This document shows, in pieces, positions 11,453 through 23,295 of a stretch of DNA of 64,000 nucleotides (within the stretch, counting starts at the first letter, position 1; every line of letters starts with the position of its first letter). The position numbers were made by a program, and so were the translations under genes. This DNA comes from Antedon mediterranea (taxonomy: Eukaryota; Echinodermata; Crinoidea; Comatulida; Antedonidae), in the NCBI RefSeq assembly GCF_964355755.1, contig NC_092672.1, forward strand, positions 24,426,501 to 24,490,500, read 5' to 3'. The notes beneath the pieces are model-generated. The model made no database searches and was not told the origin of the DNA. It saw only the letters and a program-made list of their open reading frames with translations.

Positions 11453-12465
11453 TAATGGCTGTTGGCCTTGTTTATGTTACATTTAATCTGATTGAATTTA
11501 GTTTCGTAGCATTTTTTTCTTTGAAATTTGACAGTGCAGTAAATAATGTTGCTATACTTTTTATATCTTGAAATATAGGGAAATTTATGAATTTGTTAAA
11601 GTTTATGCTTATGTTTACTAAATTTATTTAGATGGGGTGAGTAGAGGGGTGTCATCCATAGTTATTTTAGTGTTTTGTTTTTTTCTTGAACTGAAAAAAG
11701 TATATAAAAAAATGTATCCAACATTAGTATAGTTTAGACCAATCAGTTTGAGAAAGATAAAAGCAAAATACACCTATATCTCTAATTCAGTATGAATGGT
11801 CAGGAACGTCAACATTATTTAAAATTAATCATAATCAATTATTTTTGACATAGGTAAATAATCAGAGATGAATTGTAATAATACCCGAATAAAAAAACCA
11901 AAATTGGTAGGCCTATTGTTTGTGTAAAAATAATCAATAAGTTCTGCATTAGTTTTTGTAATTCTCTTGATTTAGAAATCGTAAGGAAAAAAGAACAATA
12001 GTTGATAAGATGATATAAAATAATCATTAGTTAGATTATGCTTATTAAATTTGATTAAAACAATGTTGAATTCTCCCACAATATTACAAAATATTCATGA
12101 TTTAAATCTTGAAAACAATTAATTTATAATAACCACAAAATGTTCTATGTTATTAGATTTCAGTTGACTTAAATAAAGCCAAATATAGAATTCTTTTTTG
12201 TTTATAAAAAGCAAATCACATATAGTTCTCTTGTTAATAATAAATCTGGTTATATTTTGTAATAAAAAAAAACAATAATTGTGTTCTGGAATGTTCATAA
12301 CAATTTTATTAAATACATTATGCGTATGACAAAAATGGTGATTTGTTTAGAAAGATTTCTGAATCATAAACATTACACATTGTATATTGTACCTACCTAC
12401 TGTAAGTCATGACCAACATATAGTATGTGTAAAGATTACCATTTTTAATCATTTTCTTTCATTAA
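11453..12465. other. AT-rich intergenic DNA
   Basis: Open frames here (for example minus 11839-12027) are leucine/isoleucine-rich products of AT bias with no motif. Confidence 0.4.
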
Positions 12466-12471
12466 ATGCCT

Positions 12472-12740
12472 TTTCTGGATATCGGCAGCCGGCAGATCAT
12501 CTATCACATAAAAGAGTTTTGCCTTCATAGCTTTAGCTTTTCGAATCACAATCATGGATCTCTACGGCCTATAAATGATAATGTGTCTTGGGCATAGATC
12601 TTCACCTTAATTTTTCCAGTTACAAGGTGCATTTGATCTTTTCCCTTGATGATTGTCACCAAATCTTAGGTTGTAGCTTCTAGAATGCCTTTCAACTCGT
12701 AGCAATTTAGCTTCCATGTAGCTATTGTATCCTGTTTAGA
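12472..12740 (-). pseudogene. decayed LINE ORF1-like (transposase_22-type) remnant
   Basis: Minus-strand frames, broken by stops and shifts, read LLRVERHSRSYNLRF near 12690-12740 and, after a gap, RSMIVIRKAKAMKAKLFYVI and DDLPAADIQKR near 12475-12565. This recalls L1-type ORF1 proteins: an '(E)xxSRRNNLRF' segment at the coiled-coil/RRM boundary, then 'RPIIvrF..RKAr', then a 'F.DDlp....kR' tail. At least two frame disruptions separate the parts. It is a weak pattern match, not a confirmed homology; the alternative is chance. Confidence 0.35.
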
Positions 12741-12744
12741 TTTG

Positions 12745-13580
12745 ATGCTTCATACATTCATGTCAAACTATCCTTTGTAGCTTTAAATTTATCCTTAGTT
12801 TTACTTTGAAGTAAATAGGTGAACAAAGCTATAGAGAGAAAATGTTCATACTTCAATCGTCAATTATGACGTCATAAACATGGTACCAATCGAAAAAAGA
12901 GCGATTTATAATGTACTACTCCTCCCTTATTTGTTGTAGTACTTCTGCTCCCGGAAATAGCAAAAAATAGCCGTATTTGGTAGCAAGGTTATTGATGTGT
13001 ATGTGACGTTACATCCCGTCTTCTGACGTCATTACAGCTTCTTTTGCTGTACCCCGAGTATCGCACATTCGTGCTTGTTTATTCATAGCATGTTCAGTAG
13101 GCTCAGTTTTTTTACAATTTAAAATATTTGATATTCCTGTAATATTATCACAAATAGATAATCATTTCAATTTGTAGCATTCAAAATACAGTAGAGGGTT
13201 TGTTTATAATTTTATAATTGTATTACTCGATGGGTAGACACCTAAAAAATCTTTGGTATTCTTTGAAAATTACCTTTTTTTTGCAATGAGCTTGCCTGAA
13301 TCTTCAACTGTCTGATGTTTTCAATTCTCCTTCTCCTTCTTTTTATTTGGATATATATTGTATTTTGTATCATCTTCTTCCCAACTTTTTTATTATTTTT
13401 TTCTGGTAGCCTAGGCGTAAAGTTTTTAAACTTATATAGGTTTCCTTCCACACACTATGTTTTTTATAGGTTATTATCAAGTTTTTATATAATTATTATT
13501 TTATGTATTTTTAATATATGTGAGGGGAACATTTATTGAATATTTATTTATTGAATATTGAATAAACAAATCAAATAAAA
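12745..13580. other. intergenic DNA left of the large array
   Basis: AT-rich with isolated TGACGTCA words (near 12868 and 13024). The overlapping frames on both strands at 13242-13539 are composition artefacts of a pyrimidine-rich tract. Confidence 0.4.
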
Positions 13581-13581
13581 A

Positions 13582-15106
13582 CTAGAATTTAATTCGTCAC
13601 TTTGACGAATTATAGGTGATCATTTTTATCATTTTAATGAAATTAACATTTTTTAAACTTGCATGTACGTTAACATACTATCGTAAAAAGTTGATGTACG
13701 CCATCCTATGACATGATGCATATACACTTATAGTGCTGAGTTGTACCTATTATGTGTCATATACAATATGTACAGTATATACTGTATATCTATATACAGT
13801 GTAGCATAGGTGAAATTACTGGACCCACATCATGTAAATTTTTGGTATGATGGAATTATCAAAATAAACTTGAAGATGACAATTTCGAAAGATAATGAAT
13901 TGAGCAAATAAATATAAGGATTGAAAGAGAATTTGACACGTAGAAGCGCAATGCGCGCTCTTTGAAATTTGTATAACTTTGACTAAAGAAATTTAAAAAC
14001 TACTTTTTAACTTCAACTGGCCATATGATAACATCACAACATCTGATAGGCTTAATTTTTATATGAATCCATATCTACATTTCATCAGCTTTCATAATAA
14101 GTAATAATCTTCAAGGTCACCTTTAATTCTGAAGAGCCGTCAAATATTCAAATATATAGTGAAGGTGAAATTACACGACCTACGTTATTCAAATTTTTAC
14201 ACGTGATGACGTCATCAAAATGAAAATATTGACAACTCATGAGAAAGATAATTGATTGAGCAAGCACATACTAAAATTTGTGCGAAAATCGGGCTCAAAT
14301 AACGGAGATGAGCTCTATTGAATGTGATAACCTACACAAAACAAAAAAAAATCCTAATTTTTAAATTGAAGTGGCCATTTGATGACGTAATACCATTTTG
14401 TACGTCTAATATGTATATACATTTATATCTACAATTTATTGGCTTCCATATTAAGTATAAAAAATTGGGGGTCATCGTGCATTCTGAAGAATTATTTTCA
14501 TTGTAAAAATGCCTTATTTTTCATCATTTTCAGCACTTTTATGCAATTAATGTGTGCATTTTGTCATTTTTAACATGCTCGTATAGCGTTATTTTAAGTC
14601 GGAACGGACTCGAATTTGGTGATTTTACTAAGGATGGTGAGTAGAATGCGATTTCTACAAAAAATTCGTATTTTTACGCTTTTTAAGAATCGCGCGCGCA
14701 AAAACGCATTTTTGCGCAGTAATTTTTTGAAACACGCAAATGGCCTAATTCATGCTCTAAATTGATCAAAACTTAATTTTAAGCTTTTTAAATTTTTAAC
14801 GCGCGATTTCACGCGCATGAACCTAAGTGCACGTGCGTTTTTATTTGCTAATATTTTTACCCTTGACCTGAAGTTTATGTATAGTGAATTTCATTAATAT
14901 GTGATAATGAATTATGGAGATATGATTGATAATGTGATTTCACAAAATGGCGTATACGTGACGTCACGGATGAGTGATTATGCTGAAAAGCTTATTAGGA
15001 CTAAGTTACAGTATTTGAAAGACATTGTGAAATTTTGGTAATCATTGACATTAAACTTTTTTAGATATTTGTTACACAAAATAGTGCCCAGAAACAATAA
15101 TAACAA
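13582..15106 (-). mobile_element. array unit 1 (outermost host element, main body)
   Basis: Border ACTAGAATTTAATTCGTCAC with a T-A version of the usual C-G stem pair, then TATAGGTGATCA. Its body is the most diverged in the array. It is interrupted at ATAATAACAA by unit 2; its remaining end (AAAGATTTGATACAATAACA and the TGATCA palindrome) is at 50122-50178. It is therefore the oldest element and the original landing pad. Confidence 0.75.
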
Positions 15107-16631
15107 CTAGACATGTAACTCTTCACTTTGACGAGTTTGGTTATCCGCCGCGCAAGTGGTGCAACATTAACATTAAAGGGATAGGTTGAGGACAAAAGGA
15201 AGTGTTCACGTTGGCATTATGACCTGAACTGAAGAATATGATATGTTGTTATTGCTGAATTTTATTATTTAAATTCATATATAGTATACACAGTATAATC
15301 TGTATCCATATCACATACATTGTAGAATAGGTGACATTACGGGACCCGCTATTTATTGCAATTTCTAACATGTTGACGGTTTTAAAATGAAACGCAAAGT
15401 TAGCAATTCCGAAAGAAAATTATCTCAGCAACAACGTATTAGCGTGTAGAAGAAATTTGAATACGTGAAATATTGATGCGCGCTCTTTTAAATGTAATGA
15501 ATTATGACGCAAAAGATGAAAATACGACCTTTTTTATTTAACTGGCCATATGATGACGTCACAACATCCGATTGGCAACACTTTTACATAATTTCGTATC
15601 TACAATCCAATAGCTTCCAGAAAAAGTTTTAATCGTGATTATCACATTTTATTCTTACGAGCTATAACAGATTAAAATTTACTGTAAAGATGAAATTGAT
15701 GCCACAGGTGATTTAAATTTTTAGGCATGATGACGTCAAAAAAATTAAAATATTTTTAACTCATGCGAAAGATAGTTGATTGACCTACACAATATCAAAA
15801 TCGGGGTGAAAATGGAAAACGGATAAGTGGAGATCCGCTCTATTCAATGTGATGAGCTATGACGAAAGATACAAAAATCCTAAATTTTATATTCGCGTGA
15901 CCATACGATGACGTCATAATGTCCGGTTAGTCATATTAATACCTGATCCGATATCTACAACTCATCTACTTCCAGAATATGTCATCCACAAAAATTTGAC
16001 CGTCTAGTTTAGAAATTACGACTGTTTTAAAAATGGCATATTTTAAACGAATTTTTTAACCTTTTCATAAAAAACGCGCGCAAATTGTCCAATTCGACGT
16101 GCTCGTATGACGTATCTTTAAGTCGAAATTGTTTAAAATTTGGTAAAATTACTAGAAAAGGCTGGAAAAACATAAATCACGCGAAAAAAATACGTTTTCA
16201 ATGCTACGTGCGCACCGCACACGTAAAAATGTGCGCACGCGTGGGAATTTTTGACATGCTTAAAACGACATGAAACGCGTAGAAAGTATATTATAAATTA
16301 ATTTTGCGCATTTTGAAATTTTAAATGCGCGTGCGCGCGTAACTTTGTGTAAAACACGCAATTTTTTTTCAACAGAAAGTTAGCGCATGATATAAATTAA
16401 ACTTTTGCAAAGTTTCAAGTTGAAATGTTATTTGGTTGTCGACCTATGTTAAATACGACAAAACCGTTAAATCGCGCGTAAGTCACGTTGCGCAATTGTA
16501 AACGTCATGAAAAGCTTCGCTTGACGACGTTACGTAAATGTCAATATGTTAAGATAGTTACCGAAATGTTATGTTTGCGAGTTTTGGAGAAAAGCGTTAC
16601 ACAAAAATCATACAGAAAGAAAGAAGAAGAA
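15107..16631 (-). mobile_element. array unit 2 (TTTGG subtype)
   Basis: CTAGACATG border with hairpin AACTCTTC-ACTTT-GACGAGTT, one stem pair broken by G-to-T, then TTTGGTTATCCGCC. The body is nearly identical to unit 22 (48557-50121), including GTGGTGCAACATTAACATTA. It is interrupted after AAAGAAAGAAGAA by unit 3. Its far end, with a (GAT)n tract, GATTTCGTACAATCAC and the GGTTATCC..GGATAACC palindrome, resumes near 46911-46974. It thus brackets about 30 kb of later insertions. Confidence 0.75.
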
Positions 16632-16810
16632 CTAGACATGTAACTCGTCACTTTGACGAGTTAGTTATCCGCACGACAAAGGCCACGTGCACGTCATACG
16701 TTAGAATATTGCACACAGAAAAAGATTATGGCAATATGACCTGAACTGAAGAATATGATATGTTGTTATTGCTGAATTCTGTTATTTTTTGTCATATAGT
16801 ATATACAATA

Positions 16811-18602
16811 TGTGACCTGCTCTGGCAAAGTGAAACATAAGTCGAAAATTTAAATTTTTCAGATTTGTATTCTATCTGGTAGGAAATGTTATATCCTTTA
16901 GAATGATACCAAACTTAATATTTAACATGAAGGGGATCCCGAGATATTGTACGTTAAGTCGAAGCATGTATAAAGAAATATACAAATAACAGTTTTGAGA
17001 AAATCATGATTGAATGTCAATGTTATTTTATAAAACAACACAAATTAATATTTGTTAATCTAATAGTGTATACTTTCTAAGTATCACACATTCATAAAAT
17101 ATGATACAATGAAATGTTTTTTGGTAGGATATTGATTACTGTGACAATGCATACAAAAAAATATTTCCACATTCTATGTTAAGTACATACTTGTGTTTCT
17201 TTTAAGCACTTGCTTAAAATGGTAAAAAAGGGGGTAAATTAATGTTTTTACACTAAAAAAACTGTATTATTCTTTAAGAATTAATTAAATGTATACAATA
17301 AATTAAGTTATATAACATTAAATACCATTTCTTGAACTACTGGATTTAAGTACGTTCTTAAAAGTTACTTAAATAATTTAAATTTTAGTTGTGTAGTGCC
17401 TGCTGATTAGATAACAAATACAACTTAAATAACATTATGCGATTGCTTTAATCAATTAAATAATGGATATGTTTTAAGCATATACTAATGTATTAAGTTT
17501 GTTTTAAGCATTTACTTAAAATTGTGTAATGTTCATGAAATTATGTTGGTGTAAGTGCATAATAATAGCCTACAATAACATGAATTAATACAATACTTAT
17601 TATGTAAAAACAATAAATATGGTAGGCCTATGTGATATGTAGGCAAATAAAAGTGCCACTTAGGCCTAGCCTACCTATCCTAGCTAGGCCTATTTGCCCT
17701 GCAACCTACCTAGCTAGCCTACCTAGGCCTAGCTAGTCTAGTCTAGACCTGCTAGGCCTACCCTAGTAGGGCCTAGCTAGGCTAGGACAAGTAGGCCTAG
17801 AAGGACCCAGCCTGGAGTCCAAAAGCCTACTTAGTAGGCCTAGAGGCTAGTCACTACACTGGCTGTAATAATTTAATATCATAGGTCCTACTTGTCCTAG
17901 CCTAGCTAGGCCCTACTAGGGTAGGCCTTGCTACTCTCATTATGTTTTTATTTTTAGTCATTGTATTTGGCCTAGGCCTAGGCCCTAGACTAGATCCATC
18001 GATTATCTTAAATCTGAATTGTTTACACTCTCTTCTCCGCGTAAAAAGTAAACAGGTCAAAGGTCATTATAAGGATAAGCCAATTACAGTACTGTATTTC
18101 TACTACGCGCTAGCCATTACGTGGCGTATCCTTGACAACGGATTTCTGTTGCGTAAAAATCACATCAGAGAAGCTTTTTACCTCCTCTAATTCCCGCTGA
18201 AGAAGCCAAAAATATTGAAAACCACTTGAAATACCCACTGAATATGGCTTATGAATATTTAAATTTTCAGACTCTACCATGTTTCTAAAGGTAGCTATAC
18301 AAATATTTTCATAAACTGCACAGTTTTCTAACAGTGTTTCATGCACTTTATTTCATTTTTTTGCAACAAAATGAAATCAAGACATAAAAGGTACTCATTA
18401 AAATCACTTATTTAGCCCTTTTATAAACTTAATTCACACAAAATGAAACTTGATCTTGATTCTTAAATAGTTGTAGATTCCAAAAAGGGGAAAACCCTAT
18501 TTTCACCAAGATAGTGATTTTTAACGTACATAGTACTTCTATAGGTCAATACACTGAATAAAGATCAGCGAGTTATGTTTCACTATGCCAGAGCAGGTCA
18601 CA
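16811..18602. mobile_element. 1.8-kb TIR element with TA duplication
   Basis: Inverted ends of about 30 bp: TGTGACCTGCTCTGGCAAAG at the left, complemented by CTATGCCAGAGCAGGTCACA at the right and continuing GTGAAACATAA / TTATGTTTCAC. TA flanks both borders. Sister units (near 24990 and 40580) show the unoccupied sequence TATACAATATAATCTG, so the target and its TA duplication are directly visible. The interior is AT-rich, includes a TAGGCCTA cluster, and lacks a transposase. A Tc1/mariner-type mobiliser is inferred. Confidence 0.85.
17630..17990. repeat. TAGGCCTA / CTAGCTAGG low-complexity cluster
   Basis: Dense overlapping copies of AGGCCTA, CTAGCTAGG, CCTAGC and their complements; many words are near-palindromic, so the cluster reads alike on both strands. 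The frame at 17942-18190 is a by-product of it. Confidence 0.75.
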
Positions 18603-19911
18603 TATAATCTGTATACATATTACATACAGTGTAGAATAGGTGAAATGACTGAACCCGCCATTTATTCCAATTTTTAACATGGCGACGGTATCAAAATGAA
18701 ACACTAAGATAGCAATTTCGGAAGGAAATTATCTCGGCAACAACATATTAATGTGTAGAAGAAATTTAAATACGTAAAATATTGATGCGCGCTCTTTTAA
18801 ATGTAATAAATTATGACGCAAAAGATGAAAATACGACTTTTTTTATTTAACTGGTCATATGATGACGTCACAACATCCGATTGGCAAAATTTTCACATGA
18901 TTTCCTATCTACAATCCAATAGCTACTAGAAAACGTTCTACGAGCTATACAGATTAAAATTTACTGTAAAGATGAAATTAATGCCACACGTAATTTAAAT
19001 TTTTAGGCATGATGACGTCATAAAAATTAAAATATTTTTAACTCATGCGAAAGATAGTTGATTGACCTAGACAATATAAAAATCGGGGTGAAAATGGAAA
19101 ACGGCTAAGTTGAGATGCGCTCTATTAAATGTGATGACCTATAACGAAAGATACAAAAATCCTTTATTTTATATTTGCGTGGCCATACGATGACGTCATA
19201 ATGTCCGGTTAGCCATATTAATACATGATCCGATATATACAACTAATCAACTTCCAGAATATGTTATCCACAAAAAGTTGACCGTGCAGTTTAGAAATTA
19301 CGACTGTTTAAAAAAAGGCATAATTTTGACAAATTTTTGAACTTTTTCATAAAAAAAGCGCACAAATTGTTCAATTCGACGTGCTCATATGACATGATTT
19401 TAAGTCGAAATTGTTTAAAAGTTGATAAAATTACTAAAAAAAAGCTAGAAAAACATAAATCACGAGAAAAAAATATGTTTTCAACGCTACATGCGCACCG
19501 CGCACGTAAAAATTTGCGGGCGCGTGGGAATTTTTGACATGCTTAAAATTACATGAAACGCGTAGAAAGTTGATTAGAAATTAATTTTGCGTATTTTGAA
19601 ATTTTAAATGCGCGTGCGCGCGTAACTTTGTGTGAAACATGCCATTTTTAATCCACAGAAAATTGACTCTTGATATAAATTAAATTTTCACCAAGTCTCA
19701 ATACAAATCGACTTTTGGTTTTTAATCTATGATCAATCATTTAAATTCATAAAATTGCGTGCAAGTCACATTGCGCAACTCTGACGTTTTTCAAAAATAG
19801 GAGGTGCACAACTTCACGTAAATGTCTATATTTTGAGAAAGTTACGATATGTTCTGTTTACACATTTTAGAGAAACAGGGCTCACAAAAAAAAGGAAGAA
19901 AGACAGAAGAA

Positions 19912-21696
19912 CTAGACATGAAACTCGTCACTTTGACGAGTTAGTTATCCGCACGACAAACGCCACGTGCACGTCACGTTGGAATATTGCACACCGAAAA
20001 AGATTATGTCATTATGACCTGAACTGAAGAATATGACATGTTGTTAGTGCTGAATGCTGTATATTTTCTGTCATATAGTATACACAGTATAATCTGTATA
20101 CATGTCACAAACAGTGTAAAATAGGTGAAATTACGGGACCCGTATTTTATTTTAATTTTCAAAAGGAAACGCGAAGGTACAGTAATAATTTCGGAAGAAA
20201 ATTATCTCAGCAACAACATATTAACGTTTAGAAGAAATTTGAATACGTGAAATATTAATGCGCGCTTTTTTAAATGTAATGAACTATGACGCAAAAGATG
20301 AAAATATGACTTTGTTTATTTAACTGGCCATATGATGACGTCACAACATCTGATTGGCAAAAAGTTCACATGATTTCGTATCTACAATCCCATAGCTTCC
20401 TGAAAACGTTTTAATCGTGATTATCACATTTTATTCTTACGAGCTATAACAGATTAAAATTTACTGTAAAGATGAAATTAATGACGCTGTTAATTAAAAT
20501 TTTTAGGCATGGTGACGTCATAAAAATTAAAATATTTTTAACTCATGCGTAAGATAGTTGATTGACCTAGACAATATTAAAATCTCAGAGAAAAAGGAAT
20601 ACAGATAGGCGTGATGCGCTCCATTGAATATGATGAGCAATAACGAAAGAGACAAAAATCCTATATTTTACATTCGTGTGGCCATACGATGACGTCACAA
20701 TGTCCGGTTAGCCATATTGATTCATGATCCGATTTCTACAACTCATCAACTTCCAGAATATGTAATTAAAAAAAAGTTCACCTCGTTGTTTAGAATCTAT
20801 GACTGTTTAAAAAAAGGCATAATTTTGACAAATTTTTGAACTTTTTCATCAAAAACGCACGTAAAGTATCCAATTCAACGTGCCCGTATGACGTAATTGT
20901 AAGTCGAAATTGTTTTAAAATTTGTAAAATTACTATAAAAGGCTGGAAAAACATAATTCAATAAAAAAAAAATACTTTTAGCGCTACGTGCGCACCACGC
21001 GCATAAAATTGTTCGCGCGCGTGGGAAATTTTGACATGGTCAAAATGTCATGATCAGCGTAGAAAGTTGATTAAAAATTAATTTTGCGCATTTTGAATTT
21101 TAAATGCACGTGCGCGCGTAACTTTGTGTAAAACACGAAATTTTTTTCCACAAAAAGTTAGCGTATGATATAAATTAAAGTTTTGCTAAGTTTCAATTTA
21201 AATTGTTATATGGTTTTAAATCTATGTTAAATACGCGAAATTCATAAAATCGTGCGTAAGTCACGTTGCGCATTTCTGACGTCATTCACAATAGGAGGTG
21301 CACAACTTCACGTGAATGCCCATATCTTGACAAAGTTATGAAATGTTATGTTTACACGTTTTTGAGATACGCGAGATACAAAAATAGATGAGAAATGCGC
21401 GTGCGCGCGTAACGTCTTGTAAAACATGGCATTTTTAATCCACAAAAAGTTTGCCCTTGATATGACTTAAATTTTCACAAAGTGTCAAAACAAATTTATG
21501 CTTGGTTTTTATTCTATGATCAATCATAAAAAATCATAAAATCGCACGTAAGTCACGTTGCGCAACTCTGACGTCATTCAAAAATAGGAGGTGCACAACT
21601 TCACGTAAATGCCCATATGTTGACAAAGTTATGAAATGTTATGTTTACAAGTTTTTGAGATACGTGAGGCACAAAAATGAGGGAGAAAGAAATAAG

Positions 21697-21729
<33 letters not shown>

Positions 21730-21773
21730 CAGGACGATTACAAGGAGTTATCCGCTACTAAGCGGATAACTAA
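19912..21773 (-). mobile_element. array unit 4 with internal end-duplication
   Basis: One of the units whose own palindrome (21746-21771) closes it. It carries a second, diverged copy of the segment from GCGCGTGCGCGCGTAAC to GAGATACG.GA (about 21097-21380 and 21392-21670), so it is about 300 bp longer than usual. An A-run of more than 25 lies before the palindrome. Confidence 0.8.
21746..21771. repeat. terminal palindrome AGTTATCCGC..GCGGATAACT
   Basis: A ten-base stem with a CTACTA-type loop centre, preceded by ACAGGACGATTACAAGG and followed at once by the next CTAG border. It marks the minus-strand 5' end of a unit. Confidence 0.9.
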
Positions 21774-23295
21774 CTAGACATGAAACTCGTCACTTTGACG
21801 AGTTAGTTATCCGCACGACAAACGCCACGCGCACGTCATACGTTGGAATTTTGCACACGGAAAAAGAGTATGACATTATGACCTGAACTGAAGAATATCA
21901 TATGCTGAATTCTGTCAATTTTGTGTCATATAGTATACAGTGCAAACGGTATAATCTGTAAACATGTTACATACAGTGTAGAATAGGTGAAATTACGGGT
22001 CCCCCCGTTTATACTTATTTTTAACACGGCTTCGGTATCAAAATGAAACACTAAGATAGCAATTTCGGAAGGAAATTATCTCAGCAACAACATATTAACG
22101 TGTGGAAGAAATTTGAATACGTAAAATATAGATGCGCACCCTTTTAAATGTGATGAACTATTACGCAAAATATGAAAATACGACTTTTTTTATTCAACTG
22201 GCCATATGATGACGTTACAACATCCGATTGGCAAAATGTTTACATGAATTCGTATCTACAATCCAATAGCTTCCAGAAAACGTTTTAATCATGATTATCA
22301 CGTTTTATTCTGACGAGCTATAACAGATTGAAATTTACTGTAAAGATGAAAATAAGTGACCCACGTTATTTTCATTTTTAGACATGATGACGTCATAAAA
22401 ATTAAAATATTTTAACTCATGCGAAAGATAGTTGATTGACCTAGATAATATAAAAATCGGGGTGAAAATGGAAAACAGATAATTGGAGATGCGCTCTATT
22501 AAATGTGATGAGCTATGATGAAAGATACAAAAATTCTATTTTTTATATTCGCATGGCCATACGATGACGTCACAATGTCCGGTAAGCCATATTGATGCAT
22601 GATACATGATCTACAACTCATCATCTTCCAAAATACGTAATAAAACTAACTTTTACCGTTTAGTTTAGAAACTACGATTGTTTAAAAAAAGGTATAATTT
22701 TGACAAATTTTGACAAATTTTTGAACTTTTTCATCAAAAACGCACATAAATTATCCAATTCGACGTGCCCGTATGACGTAATTTGAAGTCGAAATTGTTT
22801 AAAAGTTGGTAAAATTACTAGAAAAGGCAGAAAAAACATAAATCACGCGAAAAAATCTGTTTTTAACGGTACGTGTGCTCCGCGCGCGTAAAAATTGGCG
22901 CGCGCCTTGGAATTTTTGACATTCTCAAAATGACATGAAACGCGTAGAAAGTTGATTAGAAATTAATTTTGCACATTTTGAAATTTTAAATGCGCGTACG
23001 CGCGTAACTTTTTGTAAAACACGCATTTTTTTTTCAACAAAAGTTAGCGCATGATATAAATTAAACTTTTGCAAAGTTTCAATTTAAAATGTTATTTGGT
23101 TTTTGACCTATGTTAAATATTTGAAATTCATTAAATCGCGCGTAAGTCATGTTGCGCAACTCTGACATAATTCAAAAATAGGAGGTGCACAACTTCACGT
23201 GAATGCCCTCATGCTGACAAAGTTATAACATGTTATGTTTACAAGTTTTTGAGATACGCGAGACACAAAAATGGGGGAGAAGGAAAGAAAAAAAA
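21774..23295 (-). mobile_element. array unit 5
   Basis: Standard border. The 1.5-kb body is nearly identical to unit 6 next door, including the rare ACGGGTCCCCCCGTTTATAC and GGTACGTGTGCTCCGCGCGC. The pair is therefore a recent duplication rather than two independent insertions. Confidence 0.85.

Larger units (their letters stand above)
16632..19911 (-). mobile_element. array unit 3, carrying a TIR insertion
   Basis: Standard border and AGTTATCCGC subterminal repeat. The unit is expanded by the TIR element at 16811-18602, which sits in the CATATAGTATATACAATAT segment. The rest of the body (18603-19911) is a normal unit and runs directly into the next border without a palindrome. Confidence 0.75.

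Noticed and set aside
11362-11571. Open frame starting with repeated SVCLSVCLSVG-type residues, possibly a cysteine-rich peptide
   Set aside because: It is a direct translation of the TCGG/TCTG microsatellite.
18110-18346. 78-aa minus-strand frame inside the 16.8-18.6-kb element, possibly a transposase fragment
   Set aside because: No DDE-type or DNA-binding motif is visible, and it overlaps an unrelated plus-strand frame.
21740-21775. GC stem followed or preceded by A/T runs, resembling bacterial intrinsic terminators
   Set aside because: These palindromes are element ends in a eukaryotic context with no upstream genes; the stem sequence matches the subterminal repeat at the other border.
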